From Rotaria sp. Silwood1 (taxonomy: Eukaryota > Rotifera > Eurotatoria > Philodinida > Philodinidae), in contig CAJNOP010000040.1 of the NCBI GenBank assembly GCA_905250075.1, forward strand, positions 62,001 to 126,000: a stretch of DNA of 64,000 nucleotides, written 5' to 3'. Position 1 is the stretch's first letter. Each line of letters opens with the position of its first letter. Under the pieces are notes generated by a model. That model was not told the origin of the DNA. It did not search any database and saw only the letters and a list, made by a program, of their open reading frames with translations. Made by a program: the position numbers and the translations under genes. This document shows, piece by piece, positions 11,363 through 23,655 of the stretch.

Positions 11363-13867
11363 CTAAATAAAGAAACAAATTAGCCTATTTATATTTTATT
11401 TTTATCTTAAAAACTGTCAACATTCTAATTAATATTAGTTATTTTTTTTAATTATCCTGTTAACTAAGTAGAATCCAATAGTAATCAAAAAAAGTAACGT
11501 CATTGATTATTCCACGTATCTTAGATGTATATACTTCACAACCTTAACTAGTTGTACTAAAAAGTAAAATGATAAAATAAAATATTTTTTAATTTAAGTT
11601 GAATCTTTTTGACCATGGATAAGTCTTTTTTTGTAAAGACAAATATCGGGCATGACAAAAGTATTACCTGAAACTCAGTTCCAGCATATGATAAAACATC
11701 GATTCTTTTTTCTTCAAATGATATGCCATTGAATATTCTATTTATGCCACAAGACCAGATCTTTATAGCTATTTTCGCTACTACTAAACATGTGTCATCC
11801 TGTTATGCCTAGTACCCATTGGATTTGTTCTGAATCTGATGGACTCTAGTTGTTTAAGAAATGTGTAAGATGTTCTAGTCATCGAATATAAAAAGCCGGA
11901 ACAAAATTATCTTGCATCTTTAGGGTAACTAGCTACTTCAGACTAGAAAATTTCATTGAGAGTATCAAAGTATGATTCGACCAGATCAGACAATTTTGAA
12001 TCCGACGACCTGTACTTATTTTTTAGAAGAAGAAATCAGAAAAGTCTATTTCGTGATTGTTAATTAAGGTCATATTTTATTCAATCAATCTTAGATAAAA
12101 TGGATTGTCCTAAACATTGAAAAAAAAAAATCAAAACACCCATCAATCCTTTGGACAAGGTCAATACTGATTTCTTTTCAATGTATTTTCACCATCATCA
12201 TTTGAAGACAAGTTCTCATTATATTATTTTATTAAGCTTAATTCTTTTTTTAATATTTCTTTCAGCAGACAAGTAAGTTTAACAAAATTCAATAAATTTT
12301 GGTTTTCTTTTATTTTTATTTTAGGAAATAATGCGATAATGCATATGTTCTGTGTTAATAAAAATAGCTATTAAGATATGATCTTGCGATATAGATATAT
12401 ATAACATTCAATGGCGTATCTTGAAAACAAAACATTAATGTTTTAGCATATTGAGTGCAAAACTTTAACCGCATCGAGTATCTGTTGTTTATGGTATACT
12501 CAATATGATTGGCATTCGAAGAAGAGAATAATAGTAAATTGTATGATATTGCTATAATATTGAAAAATCAAAAAGTTTGGATATTGTGATTTACATAAAT
12601 AATTAGTAGAAGAGTTTTAATATTAAAAAAATATTTTTTTTTGTCATGCCTAATTTTCTGGATTTTTAAAAATAAAATATGTCTTCTATGATCTTTTCTG
12701 TTCTATATAAATAATAAATACGCAATAATATTATTTCTTTTTTTTTTTCTTTTGATTTATTTATAAAGAAAAGTAATTGAGAAATATCATTAAAAGAAAA
12801 AAAAAATAAGAAACAACCCTTTTGGCAAGACAAAATAACAAATCTAAGAAGTGCATAGATTATGAGATTCGATATTTATTTTGTACTTCAGAAATGAATT
12901 CTTCTCATGAAATTTTCTAGTTTTTTTTAGTTTGTAATTTGTTTAAACTAACAAAGTGACAATAATAAGTTTAAATTTTATGTTCTTTAAAAAAGAGTAT
13001 AATATAAACAATATCGATGTTTATGAGCTGCATAGAACTGAAGCAGTATATAGGTTGGTTTTGAACATTGTGATAATGAGTATACTGACAAAAATAAACT
13101 TCGTTTACTGTTTACTAGTGGTCTATTATTAAATGCGGTGGTGTATATGATATCAGAGTAATTATATTGAGTAGAAAGTAATTTTGTTCTTTTTCTTTTT
13201 CTTTTGAGAAGTAAGTCAATTAGTATTTTCTCATGGGTGTTAACTCGATGTAAACATACCATTTTTTTGTATATCGGTCAATAAAACCAATGTCCAGAAT
13301 CGAACGATTTGTTGCATCTAAAATAAATTTTATTTTTACATATTTTCTCTAGTTTAGAAAATTACGGTCTAGAAATGAAAATTCACTTGTGTCTATCTCT
13401 TTACAACGTAGTTACCATATAATAGCTATAATAAAAAAAGAACTACGTAAAAGAACTACAAGGTCATATATACACTAAGCGTTGAATAAACTGAATAATA
13501 GTATGTTTTTGCAAGGAATGAGTGTTGTGTTAGAGAGTGAGTCTAAAATATGATTAGAATTAACTAAAACGAGATTATGTTTCGTAGGTTTTAAGGATAA
13601 AGTCTAGAAGCGAATATTCACCATGATCTACCTGTAACACTATTAAAAGGATCATGTAATAACTCTGATTGAAATCGTCGTGTCGAATAGTTTAAAATAT
13701 TATCAAATTATTCAATACTGTTACATTGATCGTTTAATGATACATAAATGAATATATGATACCAATCTGTTAATTGCAAGAATAGGATCTAGAAACGAGA
13801 ATTTTTCCATGCTTATCTATCTTTAACATGATTGTAAATGATTATGCCCTCTGGCATGATTGATATA

Positions 13868-14113
13868 TCAATGCTGTATAAAATCAAACATCCGTGAGAG
13901 AATCTCACGCTTTTTACCATTCCATGGCTTAGGAGTTACTGAAAGAACACTGACAAGACGTATTAGTCCTGGTGAAATGCGTTCACCAAGCAAAATACGA
14001 AAGACGCGTGAGTAATGGTGCAGGGCATCACGAGATTGTCTTGCAGATCTCTGATATAATAAATACAAATAACTCTCATAGAATTGTAGAAAACTCGCAT
14101 GTTTATTCAGTTC
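13868..14113 (-). pseudogene. Unidentified exon-like coding fragment
   Basis: On the minus strand an acceptor (GCTAATAG, near 14120) is followed by an open frame of about 81 codons ending in TGA near 13868. It is less AT-rich than its surroundings and rich in Arg/Leu/Tyr, with motifs FLQFYESYLYLLYQRSARQ and SPGLIRLVSVLSVTPKPW. The text reads like real conserved protein, but I cannot name the family. It does not match RAD17. A captured exon or transposon-borne gene fragment lodged in a RAD17 intron is possible. Confidence 0.35.
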
Positions 14114-14176
14114 TATTAGCGCTATTTATATAATATCCATTCTCGAAATCAATTTTTATGATTTTCTATCATATAT

Positions 14177-14368
14177 TCATATGTCTTGATGTGGAAGAGA
14201 ATACGGTGGGTTAGTCATCCAGAATTTTTTACGTCGTGTCTGCAGAAATTTCAAGCTGTTCTCGGAAAATTGTCTGCCAAGTTTAAGAACGTAACTTCTT
14301 TCATATAAATTCTTCCAAGCGAACTGCTTCCAAGTGTTCGTCAAACTTTTGGCTTCTTCTACTCTCAA
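14177..14368 (-). pseudogene. Unidentified coding-like fragment
   Basis: A 63-codon open frame on the minus strand, rich in Lys/Arg/Trp (TNTWKQFAWKNLYERSYVL, RRKKFWMTNPPYSLP). A second frame over the same bases is also open in part, which suggests a frame change in a decayed gene. It lies just upstream of the fragment at 13868-14113 in the same orientation, so both may come from one ancestral gene. No family was recognised. Confidence 0.25.
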
Positions 14369-14524
14369 ACATTATTGAGAATTCTGTATATATTTGCCAT
14401 ATGATCAATTGTGCCTATTACGTTCTTGAATATAGATCATTAGCTAAAGGAGAATATTTTCATATTTCTGTTCTATTAGACTCAGGTTCAGTAAATCTGT
14501 ACACGATAGACGTTATTCTCTTAC

Positions 14525-17500
14525 TTGTTGTTGAAGATTTTGAAATTTTTAGTAGAAATGCTTGATATGGTAAAACAGTCGAAAAATATTCTTCTTCTGA
14601 ACAACCATAATCTATAAAACATAACACATACTTTTAATTGTAATTAACAAAAAAAAACGAAGAAAAAAAGAAACTAACATAGTTTATTTGTTGACAATAA
14701 TGTTCGATTTTTTTGTATCTATAAGAAATTAATATTATTGTCTTAATTAAATAAATAAAATCACATACTCTTGTTCTAACATCATTATCTTGTGGTTTAC
14801 GTAAAGGTTTGAAACCTCGGTTAATTGGAACGGAATTACATAAACGTACTGCTCGACAAGCTATACTTGACGATATTGATGAAAGTTGTAAACGTGACTA
14901 GAACGTAAAGTTTTATTTATATGAATATTGTATTTTTATGATTTTTACCTCCCATTCATTAAGAATATATTCAGTTAAACTAAGATGATCACATAATTGA
15001 GCTGCATCATCAATGGTCGAATAAAAATCAATATAATTTTCAAATAAAAAACCAATAAATGTCGGTGCTGATATATGACATTGTTCAATAAGATTCTAAA
15101 ATATTCAAAACAAATCAATTATCAAGAAAAAAAAAGATATGCATTCATTTACTTCAGGTTGATTTTTTGTATTTTCGTCTGTTGAATTTTCTTCTGAATC
15201 TATAAAGAATATTTTGATTAATTTCAAATGAAAAAATGAAAAACCTTTTTTATATAAAATTCGACCAAGTCCTTGAAATAATGATAAACATGTGTCTTTT
15301 GAATTATATTTTCCTATTGAAGATTTGATTTTATTGTTACCTAAAAAAAGTTCATAAAATAATCTATGCTATTGATTCCTTCAGAATAGATCACATATAT
15401 ATATATACGTGACAATTTTGAATCAATTCGCCACTGACTTATGGATACTGTTTGAGTCTGCTTGAGAACACCGTTCATAAGGTAGCATTACTTCTCATCT
15501 TTATCTTTTACTTTTCTTTTCTTATAAATCATACCACGAGAGAACCGACCAGACTGCTAGTGAGCTGCGCAATTGAGATTTTTACATCTGCTCTTGACCT
15601 AGACCATCTTGTTTTACCTAGGAACTGAAACTTTTAGATCTACCAAAGCTTTTTTGTCGAGAAACAACTATTGTCTCTAGAACCGTGTTGGACGATCACC
15701 ACTTTTATTCATTTAGAAAAATATCGATTTCTTGAATATGGTTTGCCCTAAACGTATGAGAAATTTATCATATCGCCTTACTGATATATGTTGTGTTTTG
15801 AAAAGTTACTTTCTACAGTTCAGATGTACAGATTTTGTTGATAATCTTTCTATAAAGGAGCACTTAACTCTTTTTTTTTCGTAGTAGTAAAAGTTCAGTT
15901 TGTTCAGAAGCAGCTGTATAGTCACAAATTGATGAGGGGTATCCACTGTAGTAAAAAGCAATGACATAGAACGGTGTGAAAAAGACACTTTTGTAATCCT
16001 CAATATATTTCGGATTTCTATATTTGCATTGCCTAACGTTTAGTTTTATAATATCTTTTAATCAATTTTTTTACGCCTGTAGTCTCCCAGAGCTAATGTA
16101 AAATACTCTATTTTCATCAAAAGCAGCCCTCCGTCCCGAAGAAATTAAGCTCTTTTTAAAATATATATTTACTAGAAAATTGTAATGTATTAATTGCTAA
16201 ACGAAGATCACCATTTGCTGTTTGAATAATATCATGAATGCAATCACGTGATGGGGGTTTTAATTTCTATTAAAATTTTAAAAAAACAATCGAGATTGAT
16301 AATTAACTTTATATAGAAATTTACTAATAAAGATGCTTGATGAATAATTAATTCAAGAGCTTTTTTCATATAAGTTGGTGCAATTGGATTAAAACTAGAT
16401 GAAAATAAGAGAAATTAGGAGAAAAGATATTTTTGATCATCAATTTTTTTCGAGTTGTGATTTTTCAATATCTTTTATTGAGTGCTTCTAAACAATGCAC
16501 ATAACATGTCATTCACATTCAGAAATAAGTCTATTTTCAGAGATGAAACAGATTAATGTACAATCAAAACAGTTAGTGATAAGAGTTCGTGTATCTGCCG
16601 AGCAAGTACATATCTATTTTTATCTATGAAAATGTCAACTGTGAAGTCCGACTGGATTCTATTACGTCTAATCAATTCCCTTGACGATGTCAAACCTATT
16701 GCTAACCGTAGTGTGAGATGGATGAGGAGAAGATTCCGCCTCCATACAATTTGCTGTGAAATAAACAATATGAAATGAATGTTCGAAAATATTGATGATC
16801 AAAAACAATATCACTTAGAAATTTTTGTTTAAGAAGTTGTTTTTTTTCTTCTAATTGAAATCTAACCTGATCTGTTCAATTTTAAATTCATCAATAATTG
16901 ATAATGAAAATAATACATTAGGATTATTAGATGTTGATAATGAACTATTATCAGTTATTATAAATATAATTGGATGATATGCTATACGTTTTAATTCTCT
17001 ATATAAAGGAAAAACAAGAATTTTTATTGAATTTTTTTGTTTCTAATTTTATTATGTAATTCACCTTAAAATAGAATGAAATGATGTTATATCTGAGTAG
17101 AAACCATTTGGCAAATCCTAAAATAAATATTATATGTAAAAAAAATTAAATTCTTTAGTAATATTTGTCTTTTTTTGTCTTATCTTTAAACAACAACATA
17201 AAACTACTTAGAAAGCTATCTCTTCGTTTTTTTTTGTGCATCTACAAGTTTTATTATCTTATCAGTTTTCTATTTTACAGCTAAACAAGCTACAGATTCA
17301 TATCATTTTTATTTTTTCATTTAAGCAAAGTAACAATGTATCGACTAAACGGAGTTGTTTTTCTTCTATTATTATTCGTTGCTAAATATCAAGCACAGGA
17401 TCCAACACAACCTATCGATTGGAATGGTGACCCAAGACTATGTACAGTTAATCCACCAGCTACGCCTTCACCATTATCTCCACCACCAGTGCCAAAATTT

Positions 17501-20500
17501 CCAAATCAAGCTGAATTCGCTCTAGAACGTGTAGAAATTAAGCATGTAATAAATATCACATTTCCTAGTGAAATGACTATGATTCAATATCTTTATGATT
17601 ATGACGCTAATAAATTAATCATGGTTAAAAATAAAAATGGCTTTGTTGATGCTGAATATTATTACTATGGTCCCAATAAGATATCAACTTATATTAGAGG
17701 AGACCTTTGTCGTGTAACAGATATTCCAACAAATGACGATATGAGTATGTATATATTAAAATTTTCACGATTTTTTTTTTCTAAAGTAGTTGTTTTATTT
17801 ATTAGATGGTGCATCTGCAATACGATTACAAGACGGTAAATGGCATATTCGTCCGTTGAATGAATTTCTTTTATTTTCAAGTGATGATCCAAGTCGACGA
17901 GTTCCACCAGTATATCTTGGTACAGACATAGCACGTGGAATTCGAGTTCATAAGTGGCAAAGTTGTTATATCAATAAAACAGAGTATAAAACAATACGAC
18001 GTATATGGTCATTTGCTCAAGACGGAGTTTCTATGCCAGGTGCAACTAACGCTTCATTTCCCGTTCCTATTCAAGCATTGATTAGCGCTTCATATGATTT
18101 TCCAAATGGCACACAAGCAGCTGAGGTCGATGAAGTATATAATGTTCTTGCATATCGATCAGGTATTATGGAATCCAGCAATGACTTATCACCACCAAAA
18201 GGTGTTTTTTGTGCTAGTGGTCCAGGTCAAAATTTAGTATCACTTAAAGATGCTGGTGTCGGTTGGCCAAATCATTTTAGTGTTCGTGTTGAAACTTCAA
18301 CATCACGTTCATCACGATGGGAACGATTTCATTTACATTATGATCAAGGTCGTGAAGGTGCTTCAAGACGTTTACGTTATGATTATATGCCACCTGGTGC
18401 AGAAGATTTTCAATCCGTTATTCATGATTATACGGATAATATGACTTATATTATGGATCTTCGTGTTGGTTCGTGTAAAATTAATAATGGTGTAGAAATT
18501 CCTGATGTTAGTCCTGTTAGTGATCCAATACGATTTTTTGTTAAAAATGAAGCTCAGTTTATCTTTAATCCACCTGAAAATGCTTGGGAATTCAATGGAT
18601 ATCGACGTAAGAAAAAAAGAAACAAGAAAAAAATAGAATTTTTTACAATTTTTTTTCTTCGTCATTTTAGCATGTCGTGGCAATGCTATTAGATGTACAA
18701 TATTAACAACATCATTAGATAACTTTCCTGCTATAGTTGAGCCAGATACCGGTATATCAGCAGGTGAAACATGGACCGCAACTAATGTTGAATATGGTTG
18801 GTCAGTTCGTGCACCATTTGCTGCTCCAGCACCTGATCAACCAAACAGATTTGATTATCCAGTAAGCTTATATTTAAAAATGTATCGATTTCGAGATCCA
18901 GTTAATCCAACACCAGATAGTCTTCTTACTGAAGATGTTGAATATGAATTTTATGAAATGTCTCATGATAGAAATCAATTTGATTTCGATATAAGTTTAT
19001 GTTATCGTGCACTTAATTATGAATATCTACATCTAGTTTTTACATGTACTCTTAGTAGAGATGGTCTTATTGATAATAATAAATTAAACAGACGTCAATT
19101 AAACTTCCGAACACATGCCAATTTAGTAAGTGTAATGCAAATTAAATTTTCACGTATAACTGATGTAGAAATTGATCATGAAAGAGCTGATAATCGTGTA
19201 CAAATCTTTTTTACTCTTCTTGGTCGAACACCAAGACCAGGATCACAATCAGGTTTTAATGATAATGAACCAACAGCTGCAGTAGCAAGTGAAACGTTAA
19301 GAACAGCTATTGATACTAGAAAATTTCAAATCGAGCTTACACTAGATGATAATTCTACTGTACAATTAATAGCAGATCCTGGTTCATTAAATTCTTCGAA
19401 ACAATATATGTCAACTCATGCAATAGGAAAAGTTATTTACAATAAAAAATATACAGGTGGTTCACAAGCAACAGCTATTATTGTTGGATTACTTATTGGT
19501 ATTATTGCAGGTATAATTATAATAGCAATTGTTCGAATTGTACGAAAAGAACCAATGCCTTCTGTACTAACGTCAATAACAAATCCTTTGTCAAGCATTT
19601 CTTCTAAAGCAAGAACTTCAAACGTTCCTCCATCAGATACAGCAAATGCTTAAGAAGAATATTTATATTATAAAGACAGACATTTTTCTTTTTATTTCTA
19701 ATTTTTTTTATACTCTATAACCCATATATAGTTTGAATTTATTCTTTTTTTTCTTTTTGTTTTGTTCGATTAATAAATATATTGACTTACTTCAATTAAT
19801 ACTAATTGTTTAGTTGATGATGATTGCGATTTAATTGATTGTTCATTATCATTTTCAAATATTAAACCATTGCTAGCATTACCTGTTGATGATGATAAAT
19901 AACGAGTTGATTGAAATACAAAAGTACGAAATGAACGTTTTTGAGATTCAACCCATTGACGATCATCTAAATTTCAATTGATAAGAAATGTTTAGCGATA
20001 TAAAAAAAAAGCTCAAGAAAAATAAAAGATTTCTATATCTATTATATGATTTCAAAAGAAAACTTAATTATATTTATTCAAAACTTTCTAAATTAAGTAC
20101 TAATAAAAAAATCTATTTTAAATTATTTAATAATGTAAATAACTGAAAAGTTTATTAATTATTATATATTTATAAAGAAAAAATTCCTTGAAAAGCAGGA
20201 AAACACTCGAGCAAAGTGACGAATATGTCTGTGACAGTTCATACTTCTGTAAACCAATTCTTTTTCGAGAACTGTATCAAATGACTAATTCTTTTCATAT
20301 GAACTATGTCTACTGATAAGGATAATGCAGTAATTCTGTTGAATAACTGTTTTACTTGTCAAGAAAAAACGAACTGATTACACTATTCAATTCGCAAAAT
20401 GGAACAGAGTTCGTATAAGTTGAACCTGTCACACATCAAGAACTGAACAGTTCAACTCTTTTGAGATGAACTTGTTGGGTCGTTATTAATTTGTTTATGA

Positions 20501-22462
20501 GAATGACTTCACAAAGAAAAAAAAACATTAATGTTCGTTTTTGCATTCAGTTTTTCACAAGCTGTAAAGCTTGAATTTTCTTAATCAAGAGAGAAAATCT
20601 CGTCATCTGTTCCTTTCCAATTTCAATGACTTTTTTGTCTATAGATACTATATAGTGTTCTAATAAAAATTCTAAAAGGATATAGGTTTCTATTGATATT
20701 TGAGTCGTTTTCTGAAACCCCAGATTTTGATTTGAAACTTTGTGCATATATAAAGTGCTTAACTAGAATAGCTTACTATAAAAAATTCAAAAATCTTTGA
20801 AAAGTCTTTTCCAGATATGAACCCTTTATGAAATGAATGTTGAATACATTGTTCATGAAAAAGGATCTATATCTTGAAAGTCTCATATGGAGAAAAGATT
20901 TTGCTTAAAGTCTCTGAATTTTTTCACGAAACTTAGTCTAAGCAAGTTTACTATATGTGCAAAATTTCAAATAGAAATTCGATAGCATAGTCAAATAACG
21001 AGCGATGTAAAAGTTTCTGAAAAATAAAAATTACCTATCCAAAATCTATGCTAAAAGTGTTATTTAACTGAATGTTCAAAAAATTTCTAGAAGGTCTTGT
21101 CTTCGAGTGTCAACTACGTTCTTAGATGGCACTGTAATGTACTACAGCTGTAAAAAGCAACTCACAATGAATGTGGCAGAAGGACTCGATGCTTAAGCAA
21201 TGCCATAGATAGGTTCGTAGAGAATTAAACGACGAATGTAATGGGAAAAAAGAGCAACAATATATGATGGAACGCATAGGAAATATTCGAAAAACACTGA
21301 AATACCGAATCCTTTTGCCACAATTATTATAAGTTGTTGTTTAAAGAGCACATTTTAGTGTTATTTAAAGACGTGGTCGTTAATCAAAAACAAAACATCA
21401 TAGAGATTTTTTGAACATATAGTTAGAAAACGCTTTCGACGTAGCTTCTTAATAGGTATTTTGTATTTTTACAAAAATATGTTGTAGCCGTTGAAAACTG
21501 AAACAACATTTTCCCAGGAACTCTTGCATCACCTGTTATCAATAGGAATCTAAATATCTGTTTTATTAGAGCATAATATACTATCTATCGACAAAAAAAA
21601 AATCGTTGAAACTAGAAGGGGCAATCAAAGACGTTCCAATGTCAGCCTTTTCAGACAACGATCCAAACTTAAATATGATCTTTAATAAAACATTTAGTGA
21701 TATAAGTTTAGCTCAAGTTATAAAGCAGTATGAACGAAAAGAAGAGAATGAATCTGATAGTTATACAAGATAAAAGAATAATAAAATATCTATGTCTAAT
21801 GGATCTTCTATTATTAAAGTAATAGATATTATAGAAGAACTGACCTCGTTTTTCATCTAGTACGGTACTTGTTAAAGCTGATGTTGTTCGAGTTTCCCAT
21901 TCAACAATATTTATATTCAATGAAGCAGCTAATATTCGTAAACATGTTGATTTTCCAGAACCAGATGGACCAGAAATAAGTATTAATTTAGATGATTGCT
22001 GAATAGAAAAAAAAACGCATCCTTTTCTTTTTCAATAGACAATAATAATCAATTATCATTTACTTTATTTGTTTTAACAATTTCACATGATCTTTGAAGT
22101 ATATCTTCAAGTTCTTTAATTTTTCTTGGATGAAGAATAAGATCATGACGTGTTTTAGGTTGAAATAATGTTGTCCAAAGTTCATCATTTTGTTGATTAA
22201 TTTTTTTTGCCATTATTGAACGTGCTGTTGTTGATGATGTTGATGAAGATTGTTGTGATGATAATTTTGATATAAATGTTTTTGGAATTTTTATTTCTGT
22301 ATTTGTTGTTGTTAATGTTGGTGATGGTGGAACATCATCAAATTGTTCAAATATATTACGATAAGATGAAGAATCAAGAGACATTCCAGATGTTTTAAAA
22401 CGTTTTATTGGCTGTTCAGATCGGATATTAAGATCCGAAAAGGAAGGTATTCGACGAGACAT
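14525..22462 (-). CDS. RAD17: RAD17 checkpoint clamp loader (13 recognised exons)
   Basis: Exons, in order on the minus strand: 22462-22064, 21998-21845, 19966-19791, 17117-17065, 16998-16867, 16394-16325, 16266-16173, 15340-15245, 15199-15153, 15095-14949, 14897-14769, 14718-14679 and 14611-14525, all in frame (541 codons). RAD17 is the large subunit of the alternative RFC that loads the 9-1-1 clamp at DNA damage in the nucleus. Seen: the pre-AAA motif PKTRHDLILHPRKIKELEDI near residues 100-125; Walker A GPSGSGKST at 143-151; Walker B ending LVLIE|DLPN at about 239-247; sensor-type LIFIITD/IFIITDNSS; FNPIAPTYMKKAL; NGDLRLAINTLQFS; LGRILY; and the helical collar motif NYIDFYSTIDDAAQLCDHLS. 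The first exon is Ser/Thr-rich. The human protein is 681 aa, so a C-terminal part is missing here; 11185-11362 may be its end. The intron between the two halves of the Walker B motif (17118-19790) holds a complete gene on the other strand. Confidence 0.9.
17336..19653 (+). CDS. Type I membrane protein, LolA-like domain family, 730 aa; nested in RAD17
   Basis: Exons 17336-17744, 17806-18606 and 18671-19653 join in frame (two phase-1 introns) to 730 residues. Residues 1-20 are a signal peptide (hydrophobic core, then YQAQ). The extracellular part contains repeats of the pattern seen in invertebrate LolA-like proteins (FALERVEIKHVINITFP, QYLYDYDANKLIMV, AEYYYYGP), with paired cysteines. A single transmembrane helix lies at about 669-691 (IIVGLLIGIIAGIIIIAIV), followed by a basic stop-transfer RIVRK and a 39-residue Ser/Thr-rich tail. 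The domain name is a family recollection and the role is not known; binding of a lipid is only suggested by the fold name. The gene lies entirely inside a RAD17 intron on the opposite strand. An acceptor-like TTTTACAG ends at 17280, upstream of the ATG. Confidence 0.8.
20601..21632. mobile_element. Inverted-repeat element, family B copy 1 (RAD17 intron 2)
   Basis: The left end (CATCTGTTCC, then CCAATTTCAATGACTTTTTT) is the inverted counterpart of the right end at about 21586-21632 (AAAAAATCGTTGAAACTAG, then AAAGACGTTCCAATG). Internal text recurs in the copy at 44468-45064, for example AACTTTGTGC...TATA, and ATAAAAAATTCAAAA. No coding frame is preserved, so a non-autonomous DNA transposon is likely. 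Borders are approximate. Confidence 0.5.
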
Positions 22463-23655
22463 TTGCCTAGTCGATATTATACATAAGAATAAAAAAAGAA
22501 AAAGAAAATCTAAAGATAATTGAATTGAAAAATATTCATTGTTGTTTGCTGAAGTGAATCTTCACAATATAGTTGTGCAATTTTTTCTTTTTATAATTTA
22601 TTCAACAATTTTATCTATTTCAAAGCAATATATTTCAAAATTCTTCTAAATTTTTTACTAACTAAAATTTAAAAAACAAAATTAAAATAAAGAAATTATT
22701 TTCATTCATTTTCGTATATTTCGGAAAAACGTCTTCATTATTTCTTAGCGCTATATTCTATTTATTCATTGACATTGTATGTAGCACCATCAGTTAGATC
22801 CAAAATATTCGTTGGCTAAATCTAAGTCACAACAATGTGTCGATCAAGAAAAGTAAGAGAGTTTTTTTTTTCTTTTGTTTACATTAGAATTTTAAATAAT
22901 ATCGCATTGATTGCATATATATTCTTAAACCAAAGATTGATAATGATGAGTAGTGATGAAAAGATCCCTATGGAATAATGAAGTGCATTTGTAGGCATAC
23001 ACAAGAGAGAAGAAAAAGGAGAAGAAGAAGAAAAAAACAAATTTGATCAAATTTACTCTTCTCTTTCGATGATCTGCATATTGATAGAAAGAAAAAAAAG
23101 AAGAACTCGCCGTTGTCGAAGCATCTTCGAAGAAGAGCACTTGATTAGTTAGTTAGTTTCTAATATTGATGTTGTTGTTTTCTATGTTCTAATCAAATAA
23201 TGTTTTTTTTTTCTTATAACTGATTATTACTAGTCTCGGAAAAGACGCCTAGATTTTTCAATCAATCTCCAGCCAATCTCGCATCATTGCTTTCGTTTTT
23301 TTATGCAAATTTACCAAGATCAGCAGAGAAAAAAAAAAGTTGATTTATAATATATATATTATATTTAGTTTTCTTTTTTTTTCTGTGTGTGTTTCTATTA
23401 CTCGTATGCTAATTTGAACTCTTGAGCTTGACGAATATACAATGAAAGATACTGACTTCTTAATAATCGTAAATTGTTGTTATATGTAGAGAGAAAAAAA
23501 GAGCGAAAGAGAAAGGATTGTTTGCTCCGATTTCCCTTTTTTTTAGTAGGGAAAGAGAGAAAAGAACATTCGATGACTATTAGCCGTTTTCATCTATTTC
23601 CTGAGCGGAATAAAAAGAAAAAAAAAACATTGATCTGTGTAACAAATAACAGATC
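22463..23655. promoter_or_regulatory. Shared upstream region of RAD17 (-) and FE65 (+)
   Basis: 1.19 kb separates the two divergent start codons. It contains purine/pyrimidine-biased tracts (22995-23105 and 23480-23570) and a TATATAT tract near 23352. No exon was found. It must hold the promoters and 5'UTRs of both genes, but exact start sites cannot be read off. Confidence 0.4.

Larger units (their letters stand above)
11363..14524. other. Stretch between RAD17 exons, mostly unexplained
   Basis: About 3.1 kb. It contains coding-like minus-strand tracts at 13868-14113 and 14177-14368 and a possible minus-strand exon-like tract near 11690-11780. Three weak repeats of a motif beginning TCTAGAA (near 13368, 13603 and 13787) are spaced about 180-240 bp. 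Otherwise AT-rich sequence with no supported gene. Confidence 0.4.

Noticed and set aside
12987..13262. 91-codon minus-strand open frame
   Set aside because: Low-complexity Lys/Arg and Leu text, no domain, no supporting splice sites.
16553..16768. 71-codon minus-strand open frame in a RAD17 intron
   Set aside because: It lies within a 470-bp intron between two exons that splice in frame without it. No family match.
18372..18683. Antis-sense open frame over the LolA-like gene
   Set aside because: It is a shadow of the coding strand of a well-supported exon.
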